A stretch of 64,000 bases of DNA from Glaciecola punicea ACAM 611 (lineage in GTDB: Bacteria > Pseudomonadota > Gammaproteobacteria > Enterobacterales > Alteromonadaceae), in NCBI RefSeq assembly GCF_000252165.1, contig NZ_BAET01000019.1:62001-126000 (forward strand), in the 5' to 3' direction. Position numbers and translations under genes: made by a program. The first letter of the stretch is position 1. Each line of letters starts with the position of its first letter. Shown here in pieces: positions 1-7,589 of the stretch. Under the pieces are notes generated by a model. That model saw only the letters and a program-made list of their open reading frames with translations. It made no database searches and was not told where the DNA came from.

Positions 1-149
1 TTGGCTATGCTAAAGCAGCCGAAATTGCCAAAAAAGCCTATAAAGAGAATCGCCCTGTGGTTGATGTAGCCCAAGAGATGACCGATCTTTCGCGCCAGGA
101 ACTACTTGAACTGCTTAATCCATTAAAGCTTACAGCAGGAGGGCTTTAA
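1..149 (+). CDS. fumC: Class II fumarate hydratase, C-terminal end (truncated by window edge)
   Basis: The frame starting at base 3 is open from the window edge to a TAA at 147-149 and encodes the last 48 residues of a protein. The text begins GYAKAAEIAKKAYKENRP and ends NPLKLTAGGL, which fits the C-terminal domain of class II fumarases (pattern IGYDKAAxIAKxAxKEG... then an L-rich helix and a 'P..L/M' tail). Fumarase interconverts fumarate and malate in the TCA cycle. Aspartate ammonia-lyase belongs to the same superfamily, but its C-terminus usually reads differently. In Pseudomonas, fumC sits in an iron-regulated operon, which is notable because a Fur-type site lies about 300 bp downstream here. 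The catalytic residues lie outside the window, so the call rests on the tail only. Confidence 0.68.
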   Translation, partial: GYAKAAEIAKKAYKENRPVVDVAQEMTDLSRQELLELLNPLKLTAGGL

Positions 150-170
150 AGGTGAACAAGCGAAACATTT

Positions 171-419
171 AGTAATACATCGACATAGGCACAAAGTCTT
201 GGCAAACATTGAGATGTCTTTATTAAAAGTGAGATTGTAACAGGTCCCTATGGTTCAGCAAGTGAGGTGGTGCTTCGCGCCTTAAGGCACTTAGAGGAGC
301 GTCAAATTAAACTGAATTCATTACGGCTTATTTGGCTGACGAAGCAAAAAGTCAAACCCCTCGCATGCAGACAGCTAATGACTCACTTAAATTGTTTTGT
401 GTTAAATGTTAAAAATTAA
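171..419 (+). pseudogene. ParD-type antitoxin remnant with in-frame stops
   Basis: One frame from 171 to the TAA at 417-419 reads like a ParD/CopG-type antitoxin. It has a SNTS start, LGKH, then FIKSEIVTGPYGSASEVV and LRALRHLEER, which matches the family pattern (SLGxHF..FI..qv.SGRYgSASEVvR.gLRlLEer). It is broken by TAG at 186-188 and TGA at 210-212, and no start codon with a ribosome site precedes it. The tail after about 320 no longer resembles ParD. No ParE toxin is recognisable next to it. I read it as a dead solitary antitoxin gene left by a lost toxin-antitoxin module, directly behind fumC. Confidence 0.72.
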
Positions 420-429
420 CAATATGTGC

Positions 430-458
430 TTGACGAAAGAGTAAATACACCCTAATCT
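430..458 (+). promoter_or_regulatory. Sigma-70-type promoter overlapping a Fur-like palindrome
   Basis: TTGACG at 430-435 and TAATCT at 453-458 are separated by exactly 17 bases. This predicts a transcript start near 465, inside the palindrome described in the next entry, and about 30 bases before the ATG at 496. The placement is that of a repressible promoter. The activity is inferred from sequence only. Confidence 0.65.
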
Positions 459-492
459 TAATGATAACTATTATCATTAAGATTAGGGTGTA
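446..492. promoter_or_regulatory. Fur-box-like operator inside a perfect 22-bp inverted repeat
   Basis: Bases 446-467 and 471-492 are perfect reverse complements around a 3-base centre (cta). The core AATGATAACTATTATCATT closely follows the Fur consensus GATAATGATAATCATTATC. The repeat covers the -10 region and the predicted start of transcription, so Fur-Fe(II) would block the promoter at 430-458. The arms are longer than Fur needs, so the transcript might also fold a hairpin just ahead of the ribosome site AGGGTG (484-489). Confidence 0.75.
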
Positions 493-495
493 AAC

Positions 496-942
496 ATGTA
501 TCTCTATCAACTCGATTGCTACGAGCGTGCAGTAAGAACGCAGTGCGCTCATCAACAAATTGGTGTTATTAACTGCTACGTAAACTTAGGTATGCAAGCA
601 GCAAAAACCTGCAAAACAGCTGCTGAAGCTAAGAAAACATATTTTAGAATAATAAATACGCTTGAAGAGACCATGTGCGATCCGCTTTTATCTCAACAGT
701 GGCGCAGGCATTGCTTGAGGATGATAAAACGGCTCACGCCTATAATTTTTGAGTTAGTTGGTACTAAGCAGTACAAACAAATTGTGACTAAGATTAATAC
801 ACTAGCTGCCTATTTTTTACCTCCCAAAAAACAACAGGCGGCGCCTAACTCTGGCTCAGAAAATAAACTGAAACCAGCCCCCCTAGACCAAGCTTGGCGC
901 GCAAAAAAAATTTGCAAAACGCGTAACAGCGTAACAGCGTAA
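496..942 (+). CDS. Small unknown protein behind a Fur-type promoter
   Basis: This 148-residue protein has no family I recognise. It lacks a signal peptide and membrane segments, so it is probably cytoplasmic. The first half is helical and relatively cysteine-rich (C8, C17, C27, then further Cys around 39, 61 and 73). The second half is basic and low-complexity, with a K/Q/A-rich tail. The ATG at 496 follows AGGGTG with 6-7 bases of spacing and sits 3 bases after the Fur-like palindrome, so expression under iron starvation is likely. Small unknown genes are known next to fumC and sodA in the Fur-controlled operon of Pseudomonas; whether this is a counterpart I cannot say. A short direct repeat (gtaacagc twice) lies at the stop codon. 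Confidence 0.7.
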   Translation: MYLYQLDCYERAVRTQCAHQQIGVINCYVNLGMQAAKTCKTAAEAKKTYFRIINTLEETMCDPLLSQQWRRHCLRMIKRLTPIIFELVGTKQYKQIVTKINTLAAYFLPPKKQQAAPNSGSENKLKPAPLDQAWRAKKICKTRNSVTA

Positions 943-989
943 AAAAATGAGCCACAAGCGAACCACCTTATATTGAAAAAAGGAAGGCT

Positions 990-1154
990 ATGATGAATGT
1001 ATCACCCTACCAACCAGTATGGCTTGAATCTTTTTTATGCTATCTTTTGTTTGATTTAGCCATGCTCAGTATCGTAGTGCTTGGTTATTTTGGTATTAAG
1101 TTTATTGCTAAAGTTGTGAGTAGAAGCGCTTCAAGTCGATCAAGGTTCCATTAG
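990..1154 (+). CDS. Small single-pass membrane protein
   Basis: A 54-residue frame starts with ATGATG at 990, 6 bases after a good ribosome site (AGGAAGG, 980-986), and ends at TAG 1152-1154. Residues about 13-40 form one hydrophobic segment (LESFLCYLLFDLAMLSIVVL...) followed by a basic Ser/Arg tail, as expected for a small inner-membrane protein with a cytoplasmic C-terminus. It starts 47 bases after the preceding unknown gene on the same strand, so it probably shares the Fur-type promoter. Function unknown. The well-placed ribosome site and membrane segment favour a real gene. Confidence 0.5.
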   Translation: MMNVSPYQPVWLESFLCYLLFDLAMLSIVVLGYFGIKFIAKVVSRSASSRSRFH

Positions 1155-1531
1155 CGCTTGCATGAGCGGTGCTTTGCTTAAGATCTTGCAGATAATAATT
1201 TAAGGAAAATTTACGACGGCATTAATATCAGCAGCAAAGCATATAGACTACAAGTATGACGCCTCTATCACACTCTTGAAGGACTTAATTGCTTGCGTAA
1301 ATTGGTGTTAATTTTATCGTCAAAACTAAACTATGTAGAACATGGGTTTAACAGTGAAGCTGCTGTTATTTGGGGCTTAACTCAAGCAAACCAACAACTA
1401 TGGCTAATTGAAAAAGAGATTAAACATTAGCCTCGTAGGCCAATGTTTAAATACCATCTATCTGACTTTATGAGCACTAAAAACGTTTAGAGCCTAACAA
1501 CACATATTTGATAATTTTTAAAGGAAATAAA
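1155..1531. other. Gap with a short possible frame and a hairpin
   Basis: No confident gene. A 45-codon frame from TTG at 1293 to TAG at 1428-1430 reads well (LRKLVLILSSKLNYVEHGF...) but lacks a ribosome site and may be the end of a broken gene. A strong hairpin follows: TTAAACATT (1420-1428) and GCCT pair with AGGC and AATGTTTAA (1442-1450). It may end transcription of the upstream small operon, although no T-run follows. Confidence 0.4.
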
Positions 1532-1939
1532 ATGAAAACAATCGTCAATATTTTCGCGGCATTTTGCTTAACACTTAGTGCAGCAAGTTTTGCATCAGAT
1601 GACCGCCAATATGATCATTTCCCTGGTCTAAAAGCGCCCACAATGGCTATTGCTTTGTGCAACATTTCTAGATACAACGAGCTACTAGCGCAAATTATAC
1701 AAAAGGACGAAATAAGCGTTGCTGATATGACAAAAGTACACGAGCTTACCTATACGCTTGAAAATGCTATAGGCAAGCTGTCTGAGGATTTACTTGAAGC
1801 TAAAGTCGATTTAGAACAAGTTCACTTGGCGTCTGAAACACTTCAAGTAGCCATTATCAAAAGACATGCTGATTTATATTTAGCCATTACCGATGCTTTT
1901 TCTGATAATGACGCGTGTAAAGTGAATTCAAATGAATAG
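1532..1939 (+). CDS. Exported small helical protein, DUF6746-like
   Basis: From the ATG at 1532 the product is 135 residues. This start follows AAAGGA at 1520-1525 and opens a clean signal peptide (MKTIVNIFAAFCLTLSAASFA, cleavage after ASFA), so I prefer it to the in-frame start at 1508. The mature part is a helical bundle with PTMAIALCNISRYNELLAQI and a conserved-looking VHELTYTLENAIGKL segment. This pattern resembles the periplasmic DUF6746 family of marine gammaproteobacteria. No function is established for that family to my knowledge. It stands alone between hairpins at 1420-1450 and 2069-2108. Confidence 0.65.
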   Translation: MKTIVNIFAAFCLTLSAASFASDDRQYDHFPGLKAPTMAIALCNISRYNELLAQIIQKDEISVADMTKVHELTYTLENAIGKLSEDLLEAKVDLEQVHLASETLQVAIIKRHADLYLAITDAFSDNDACKVNSNE

Positions 1940-2068
1940 CTGAAGTGTTGTTTAAGGCCCAGACACTCAGGCTGTGCGCTGATTTGGTAAGTGACCAAAA
2001 GCTAAGCTAATTGAAAACTCGGATCATACGAGAACTGATTTTTATTTTGTATACAAACAATCTAGAAG

Positions 2069-2108
2069 CAGCCAACACCCTAACTTAAAAAAGTTAGGGT
2101 GTTGGCTG
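2069..2108. terminator. Strong 18-bp hairpin between convergent genes
   Basis: Bases 2069-2086 and 2091-2108 are perfect reverse complements with an AAAA loop. The hairpin lies between the small exported protein gene and the convergent TetR gene, where a bidirectional terminator is expected. It lacks a clear T-run on either side, so a repeat or mRNA-stabilising role is possible. The arm contains ACACCCTAA, also present in the arm of the Fur-like palindrome at 446-492. Confidence 0.5.
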
Positions 2109-2313
2109 AAAATGCAGTGTTAATTTTAGTGCTTTTTTGTAAGTTTTTCTGAAACTAGTAGATTATAAATGATAGTTGCCTTCACGCTCAGGCTGATAAC
2201 TGACTTCCAAAATATTAACGACCAAGTCGCCGAGAGCTTCTAAAAGAATTGGCCCAAGGCGCTGGCAAACAATAAAGGCAAAACGGCTGTCGGGCATTGC
2301 TGAAATGCTCGTT

Positions 2314-2940
2314 TTATGTACAAGGCGTCCGCAAATAAGCATTGCCAAAAAATATTGCCATTAGCGCGGGCGCTCTTTCTTCAATAGGATAAGTGTGGGG
2401 CGCTTCCAAATACTCTTCAACAATGCCGCGTAGAAAAGCGCTTATCGCCAGTGTCAGCATTTTAGGATCGGCGCTTGAAGAAAGCTGTCCTTTTTCAATT
2501 GCCCGTTCAAAGTATTGAGATAGAGCTGCTACCTTTTGTTTTTTAGCTTCATTGTAGCGCTCCCGCGAGTGAGCAAATTCGCCAGAATAGTCACATTTAA
2601 TTAAAAACAGAGTCACTAACTTTCTTTTTTTCTCATCACGCTGAAGATCGACCAACAAAGAAACACATAAGTGTTGAAGCTGTCCAATGGGGTCGTTACT
2701 AGCGTGAGTAAGCCCTTCAAGAATCGCTTGAATAAAAGGCGCATGCAGGCACTCGTGCAGCGCATCAAATATTTGCTGCTTGTTCTCAAAATGCCAGTAA
2801 ACGGCTCCGCGCGTTACACTGGCACGCTGGGCTATTTTTTCAAGCGAAGATTTGGCCACGCCATATTCATCAAACACCTCAATTGCGGCGTCTAAAATAG
2901 CTTGTTTTGTGATTTCTGAATCTGCTTTTGTACGTCTCAT
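2314..2940 (-). CDS. acrR: TetR/AcrR-family repressor of the adjacent RND pump
   Basis: A 208-residue TetR-family regulator. The N-terminal helix-turn-helix is plain: ILDAAIEVFDEYGVAKSSLEKIAQRASVTRGAVYWHFENKQQIF at residues about 15-58, with the GAVYWHF recognition helix typical of AcrR. The C-terminal part is the helical ligand-binding domain (pattern LFLIKCDYSGEFA...), as in AcrR/TtgR. The gene is divergent from the RND pair at 3208-7480, and an AcrR-like operator lies between them, so it most likely represses the pump and is released by drugs or other hydrophobic ligands. Length is slightly shorter than E. coli AcrR (215). The symbol is by analogy. Confidence 0.85.
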   Translation of the reverse strand: MRRTKADSEITKQAILDAAIEVFDEYGVAKSSLEKIAQRASVTRGAVYWHFENKQQIFDALHECLHAPFIQAILEGLTHASNDPIGQLQHLCVSLLVDLQRDEKKRKLVTLFLIKCDYSGEFAHSRERYNEAKKQKVAALSQYFERAIEKGQLSSSADPKMLTLAISAFLRGIVEEYLEAPHTYPIEERAPALMAIFFGNAYLRTPCT

Positions 2941-3118
2941 TATTGGATTTCACCATACTTCATTGAATAAAATATTTTAGGATTAAGCGATGCTTTTTGC
3001 AGGTTCCATCGTGTTCATGCTGAACCTCGATTCAATATTAACCGTTTGTGTTAGCTTTTTAAAAGCGGCGTTATTTAACCAAAGTACTATAAAAACCTGA
3101 CATAACGACAATCTTAGA

Positions 3119-3147
3119 TTGACAACATACATACATGAATGTATATT
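3119..3147 (+). promoter_or_regulatory. acrAB-type promoter with AcrR-like operator
   Basis: TTGACA (3119-3124) and TATATT (3142-3147) are 17 bases apart and face the RND genes. The spacer holds ATACAT-GA-ATGTAT (3131-3144), a perfect inverted repeat inside the string CATACATACATGAATGTATA. This closely resembles the E. coli acrR-acrA operator (TACATACATTnnTGAATGTATG). TetR binding here would block the promoter. Confidence 0.78.
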
Positions 3148-3207
3148 TAATCTATACTTTGCAACAGTATTTGTCCAGCTTAATTTTACCTAACGGGTAC
3201 CGCACGA

Positions 3208-4350
3208 ATGAAACTAACACGCTTTTGTCTTTTACTGTTATCCACTTTACTTGCCGTGTCTGCTTGTAAGGACTCATCAAACACCACGCCAAATTCCACT
3301 GTACCAGCAGCCACCGTGTCGGTCATGACTTTATCAAGCCAATCGGTAGAATTTAGCATGACGCTACCAGGCAGAGTAACGCCCTTTAGGCAGTCTCAGG
3401 TTCGTCCCCAAGTAGACGGCGTTGTTACCAAAAGGCTGTTTGAAGAAGGCGCGCAAGTAAAACAAGGACAGCAGCTGTATCAAATTGATGATGCTCGCTT
3501 TGCCGCGCGTCTTAACAGCGCTCTTGCTGACTTAGAAAGCGTAAAGGCGAATTTAAAAGCAATAAAAGCAAAGTCAGCTCGGTATAAAGACTTAGTATCG
3601 CGTAACGCCGTTAGCCAGCAAGAATACGACGATGTTATTGCGCAAACTGCCCAAGCGCAAGCGGCTATTAGCGTTGCCCAAGCCGACATAGCCGTTGCCA
3701 AAGTAAACGTAGACTACACCAAGGTGTATGCCCCTATCGACGGTCAAATTAGCCGCTCTTACGTAACTGAGGGCGCCCTTGTTACCACCAACCAAAGCCA
3801 ACCTTTAGCCACCATTACCCAGCTAAACCCGGTGTATCTTGACATGCAGGAGTCGGGCCGAGCAGTATTAGAGTTACGCGAAGAAATGCGCAAACATTCC
3901 TCTTTGCCAGTAACGGTGGTGGTTGATGAAACCAAAGGTAGTATTTACAAACATGTAGGCGAAGTGAAATTTTCAGAAGTAATGGTAGATGAAAGCACCG
4001 GATCAATTACGCTGCGCGCTATAGTGCCAAATCCTGACAGTATTTTATTACCGGGCCTGTTTGTTAAAGGCCGCATTAGTACCGGCACAGTTGACGGCAT
4101 TTTAGTACCCCAGCGCGCAACTATTCGCCAGCCCGACGGCTCGATCACGGTATATATTGTGAATGATAAACAAGTTGTTGAGATGCGCAAAATTGAGCCG
4201 CTTCGCACTATTGATAGCAATTACGTGGTAAATGACGGCGTTGAAGCAGGGCAAACCCTTATTGTGGTGGGTTATCAAAAAGTAAAACCCGGCGCGGTGG
4301 TGAACACAGTGCCGTGGATAAATGCGCAATCGTCTAACGCGTCTCGTTAA
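3208..4350 (+). CDS. acrA: RND efflux periplasmic adaptor lipoprotein (AcrA/MexA type)
   Basis: A 380-residue membrane-fusion protein that links the inner-membrane pump to an outer-membrane channel. The N-terminus is a lipoprotein signal with lipobox LAVSAC, giving lipidated Cys20. Then come the first lipoyl half (around FRQSQVRPQVDGVV, GQQLYQIDDARF), a coiled-coil hairpin at residues about 100-165 (rich in Ala/Gln/Lys), the second lipoyl half (VYAPIDGQIS), the beta-barrel, and the membrane-proximal domain ending near 375. Length and order match AcrA (397). It lies 22 bases before the pump gene and is cotranscribed. No TolC gene is in the window. Symbol by similarity of family and context. 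Confidence 0.92.
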   Translation: MKLTRFCLLLLSTLLAVSACKDSSNTTPNSTVPAATVSVMTLSSQSVEFSMTLPGRVTPFRQSQVRPQVDGVVTKRLFEEGAQVKQGQQLYQIDDARFAARLNSALADLESVKANLKAIKAKSARYKDLVSRNAVSQQEYDDVIAQTAQAQAAISVAQADIAVAKVNVDYTKVYAPIDGQISRSYVTEGALVTTNQSQPLATITQLNPVYLDMQESGRAVLELREEMRKHSSLPVTVVVDETKGSIYKHVGEVKFSEVMVDESTGSITLRAIVPNPDSILLPGLFVKGRISTGTVDGILVPQRATIRQPDGSITVYIVNDKQVVEMRKIEPLRTIDSNYVVNDGVEAGQTLIVVGYQKVKPGAVVNTVPWINAQSSNASR

Positions 4351-4372
4351 TCAGTAATAGGAAGTATATTGT

Positions 4373-7300
4373 ATGGCTAACTTTTTTATCCAACGTCCGG
4401 TGTTTGCATGGGTTTTAGCAATCATTACCATGCTTGCAGGTATCTTAGCAATTACCGCTTTGCCTATTGAGCAGTACCCGCAGGTAGCGCCTCCTACGGT
4501 CAGTATTAACGCGTTTTATCCGGGTGCTTCGGCCGAGACCGTGCAAAACTCGGTCACGCAGGTGGTAGAGCAAAGCTTAACGGGTATTGATAATTTACGC
4601 TACTTTTCGGCTAGCAGCGCCAACAACTCAATGTTAATTACCCTCACATTTGCGCCAGGAACCGACATAGACATTGCGCAGGTGCAAACACAAAACAAAG
4701 TGCAGGGCATAATTTCTTTGCTGCCCCAAGAGGTTCAGCAGCAAGGTATTAGCGTCAATAAATCAAACGATACCTTTGCACTTGTGGTGGGTTTGTACTC
4801 CACCAACGAAGACGTGACCCAATATGATATAAGTGATTTGCTAGTATCTCAGTTCAAAGATTCCGTCTCACGGGTAGACGGCGTGGGTAACGTCAGGGTA
4901 TTTGGCGCACAGCGCTCTATGCGCATATGGCTTGAACCTGCAAAATTATACAGCTTTAATCTTACCCCGGTAGATGTACAAAACGCGGTTAAAGTGCAAA
5001 ATACTGATGTCTCGGCAGGTCAGCTTGGCGGGATGCCGGCGGTGCAAGGTCAGCAAATTAACGCCACTATTCAGGCCCAGTCGCGCTTAAAAACGGTGCA
5101 AGATTTTGAAAGCATCGTGCTACGAGTGAATACAGACGGTTCGCAGGTGCGTGTGCGTGACGTGGCGCGAGTAGAGCTAGGCGCTGAATCGTACGACGTA
5201 CTGGTAAGATATAAACGTAATCCTGCTTCAGGCATGGCGGTGAGTTTAGCCTCAGGGGCCAACGCGCTAGACACAATAAAACGTGTAAAAGCGCGAGTAG
5301 ATGAGCTGCGAAGCACTCTTCCCGACGGTGTAGAAGTGGTTTACCCGCTAGACTCCTCACCCTTTATAGAGCTGTCGATTAAGTCGGTCGTGCAAACTTT
5401 AATAGAAGCCGTGGTGCTAGTGTTTTTAGTCATGCTGCTGTTTTTGCAAAACTGGCGCGCCACGCTTATTCCAACCATCGCGGTGCCGGTGGTATTATTA
5501 GGCACATTCGCGGTGCTATTCGCTTTTGGTTTTAGCATAAACGTACTCACTATGTTTGCCATGGTGCTGGCCATAGGCTTATTGGTAGACGATGCCATAG
5601 TGGTAGTTGAAAACGTCGAGCGGATCATGGAAGAGGAAGGTTTATCTCCCAAAGATGCGACCATAAAATCGATGAAACAAATTACCAGTGCTTTAGTGGG
5701 AATAACCGTGGTGTTGTCTACCGTATTTATCCCTATGGCATTTTTCAGCGGATCGGCAGGCGCTATTTATCGGCAGTTTTCTATTACGATTGTGTCGGCC
5801 ATGGTGTTTTCAGTATTAGTGGCGATTATACTTTCACCTACCTTGTGCGCCACCTTGCTACAAAAGCACGACCCTGAAAAAGACAAGACCAAAGGCTTCT
5901 TTGGCTGGTTTAATCGTAATTTCAATAAAGGCCGCGACGGCTATCAAAAAGCCGCTACTCATATCAGTCAAAGAGTTAAACGCTATATGGCTATTTACGG
6001 TGTGCTAGTAGCGGTAATGGTCATTATATTTATGCGTTTGCCCAATGCTTTTTTGCCCAACGAAGACCAAGGCAGCCTGTTAATGCTGCTCACCACGCCA
6101 CCTGGTTCTACCGTGCAGCGCACCCTAGAGTCGGTTGAGCAGGCAGAAGACTTCTTTTTAGATACCCACAGCGACGCCACCGAGGGGATGTTCTCCGTGG
6201 TAGGCTTTAGTTTTGCAGGCCAAGCCCAAAATACCGCAGTAGGTTTTGTACAGTTAAAAGACTGGAGTGAACGCGACGATTCATCCAGCGCGTTTGCCAT
6301 AAGAGACCAAGCCTATGGTGCGTTTTCACAAATACAAGACGCCCAAGCGTTTCCAATATTACCCCCGCCAATAAGAGAGTTAGGCAACGCCAATGGCTTT
6401 GACATGCAGTTGCTCGACAGATCGGGATTAGGCCATGAAGCTCTTATGAATGCGCGTAACCAAGTGCTGGAATTGGCCGCACAAAGTCCAAAGCTTGTAG
6501 GTGTGCGTCCTAATGGACTGTCAGATGTACCGCAGTTTAAAATAAATATAGACAGCGAAAAAGCCTCAGCGCTCGGGGTATCCTTAAGCGAGATTAATAG
6601 CGCATTGCAAATTGCATGGGGCTCTAGCTACGTAAACGATTTTGTAGATAACGGGCGCATTAAACGCGTTTACATGCAGGCCGATGCCCAGCATAGAATG
6701 AACCCAGATGACCTCGACAAGTGGTATGTGCGCAATAAGCAAGGCGACATGGTTGCCTTTAACGCCTTTTCTAGCACACAGTGGTCTTTCGGCTCGCCCA
6801 AGCTTGAGCGTTTTAATGGTATTGCTTCCATAAACATACAGGGTAACCCAGCCCCAGGCGTTTCTTCTGGGGAAGCGATTGCAGAAATCGAAAGCATCAT
6901 TAGTCAGCTGCAGGGCGGGTTTGCGGTAGAGTGGTCAGGGCTGTCTTATGAAGAAAAAGAGGCAGGTGCACAAGCGCCTATGCTTTATGCTATTTCAATT
7001 TTAATCATATTTTTATGCCTAGCGGCTTTGTATGAAAGCTGGTCAGTGCCCTTTGCGGTAATATTGGTGGTGCCATTAGGTATATTAGGCGCGGTGCTAG
7101 CCGCTTTTGTATTCAAGCTGCCCAACGACGTATATTTACAAGTCGCGTTTTTAACTACGGTGGGGCTTGCTGCCAAAAACTCTATTTTAATAGTGGAGTT
7201 TGCTAAAGAACGTTACGAACAAGGTGCGCCGCTGATTGAGTCAGTATCTATTGCGGCTAAACAGCGCTTTAGGCCTATTCTAATGACCTCGATGGCCTTT

Positions 7301-7480
7301 ATTTTAGGCGTAACACCGCTGGCTATTTCAAGCGGAGCGGGCGCGGCATCCCAAAATGCGATAGGAATAACGGTAATGGGCGGCATGTTTGCAGCCACCT
7401 TCATCGCTATATTTTTTATTCCCATGTTTTATGTGTTTGTCGAAAAGGTGTTTTCAAAGAAAGCGAGGGAACAAGAATAA
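4373..7480 (+). CDS. acrB: RND multidrug efflux pump, HAE1 family (AcrB type)
   Basis: A 1035-residue inner-membrane proton/drug antiporter. It starts with the classic MANFFIQRPVFAWVLAI helix and has twelve membrane segments with two large periplasmic loops. The proton-relay Asp pair sits in TM4 (GLLVDDAIVVVENVERI, residues about 406-407), and the partner Lys is in TM10 (GLAAKNSILIVEFAKE, about 935). The pore-domain region LPNEDQGSLLMLLTTPPGST and the C-terminal PMFYVFVEKVF also fit AcrB/MexB. Length is close to AcrB (1049). With the adaptor and the divergent TetR gene it forms a standard drug-efflux locus. Confidence 0.94.
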   Translation: MANFFIQRPVFAWVLAIITMLAGILAITALPIEQYPQVAPPTVSINAFYPGASAETVQNSVTQVVEQSLTGIDNLRYFSASSANNSMLITLTFAPGTDIDIAQVQTQNKVQGIISLLPQEVQQQGISVNKSNDTFALVVGLYSTNEDVTQYDISDLLVSQFKDSVSRVDGVGNVRVFGAQRSMRIWLEPAKLYSFNLTPVDVQNAVKVQNTDVSAGQLGGMPAVQGQQINATIQAQSRLKTVQDFESIVLRVNTDGSQVRVRDVARVELGAESYDVLVRYKRNPASGMAVSLASGANALDTIKRVKARVDELRSTLPDGVEVVYPLDSSPFIELSIKSVVQTLIEAVVLVFLVMLLFLQNWRATLIPTIAVPVVLLGTFAVLFAFGFSINVLTMFAMVLAIGLLVDDAIVVVENVERIMEEEGLSPKDATIKSMKQITSALVGITVVLSTVFIPMAFFSGSAGAIYRQFSITIVSAMVFSVLVAIILSPTLCATLLQKHDPEKDKTKGFFGWFNRNFNKGRDGYQKAATHISQRVKRYMAIYGVLVAVMVIIFMRLPNAFLPNEDQGSLLMLLTTPPGSTVQRTLESVEQAEDFFLDTHSDATEGMFSVVGFSFAGQAQNTAVGFVQLKDWSERDDSSSAFAIRDQAYGAFSQIQDAQAFPILPPPIRELGNANGFDMQLLDRSGLGHEALMNARNQVLELAAQSPKLVGVRPNGLSDVPQFKINIDSEKASALGVSLSEINSALQIAWGSSYVNDFVDNGRIKRVYMQADAQHRMNPDDLDKWYVRNKQGDMVAFNAFSSTQWSFGSPKLERFNGIASINIQGNPAPGVSSGEAIAEIESIISQLQGGFAVEWSGLSYEEKEAGAQAPMLYAISILIIFLCLAALYESWSVPFAVILVVPLGILGAVLAAFVFKLPNDVYLQVAFLTTVGLAAKNSILIVEFAKERYEQGAPLIESVSIAAKQRFRPILMTSMAFILGVTPLAISSGAGAASQNAIGITVMGGMFAATFIAIFFIPMFYVFVEKVFSKKAREQE

Positions 7481-7589
7481 GGGCATCTTAGATGTAGATC
7501 TTTTTAATTAAGAGCCACAATGATTGTTAACACACACAATATTTGGTAATTTCGGCTCATTGAAAAAAATCCGAACAAAGAACCCTTAT

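Noticed and set aside
2163-2348. Minus-strand 61-residue frame overlapping the end of the TetR gene
   Set aside because: No ribosome site, no recognisable family, and it overlaps a well-supported gene in another frame.
5067-5664. Minus-strand frames of about 80-107 residues inside the RND pump gene
   Set aside because: Shadows of the pump gene in other frames; compositions are non-protein-like and no start signals exist.
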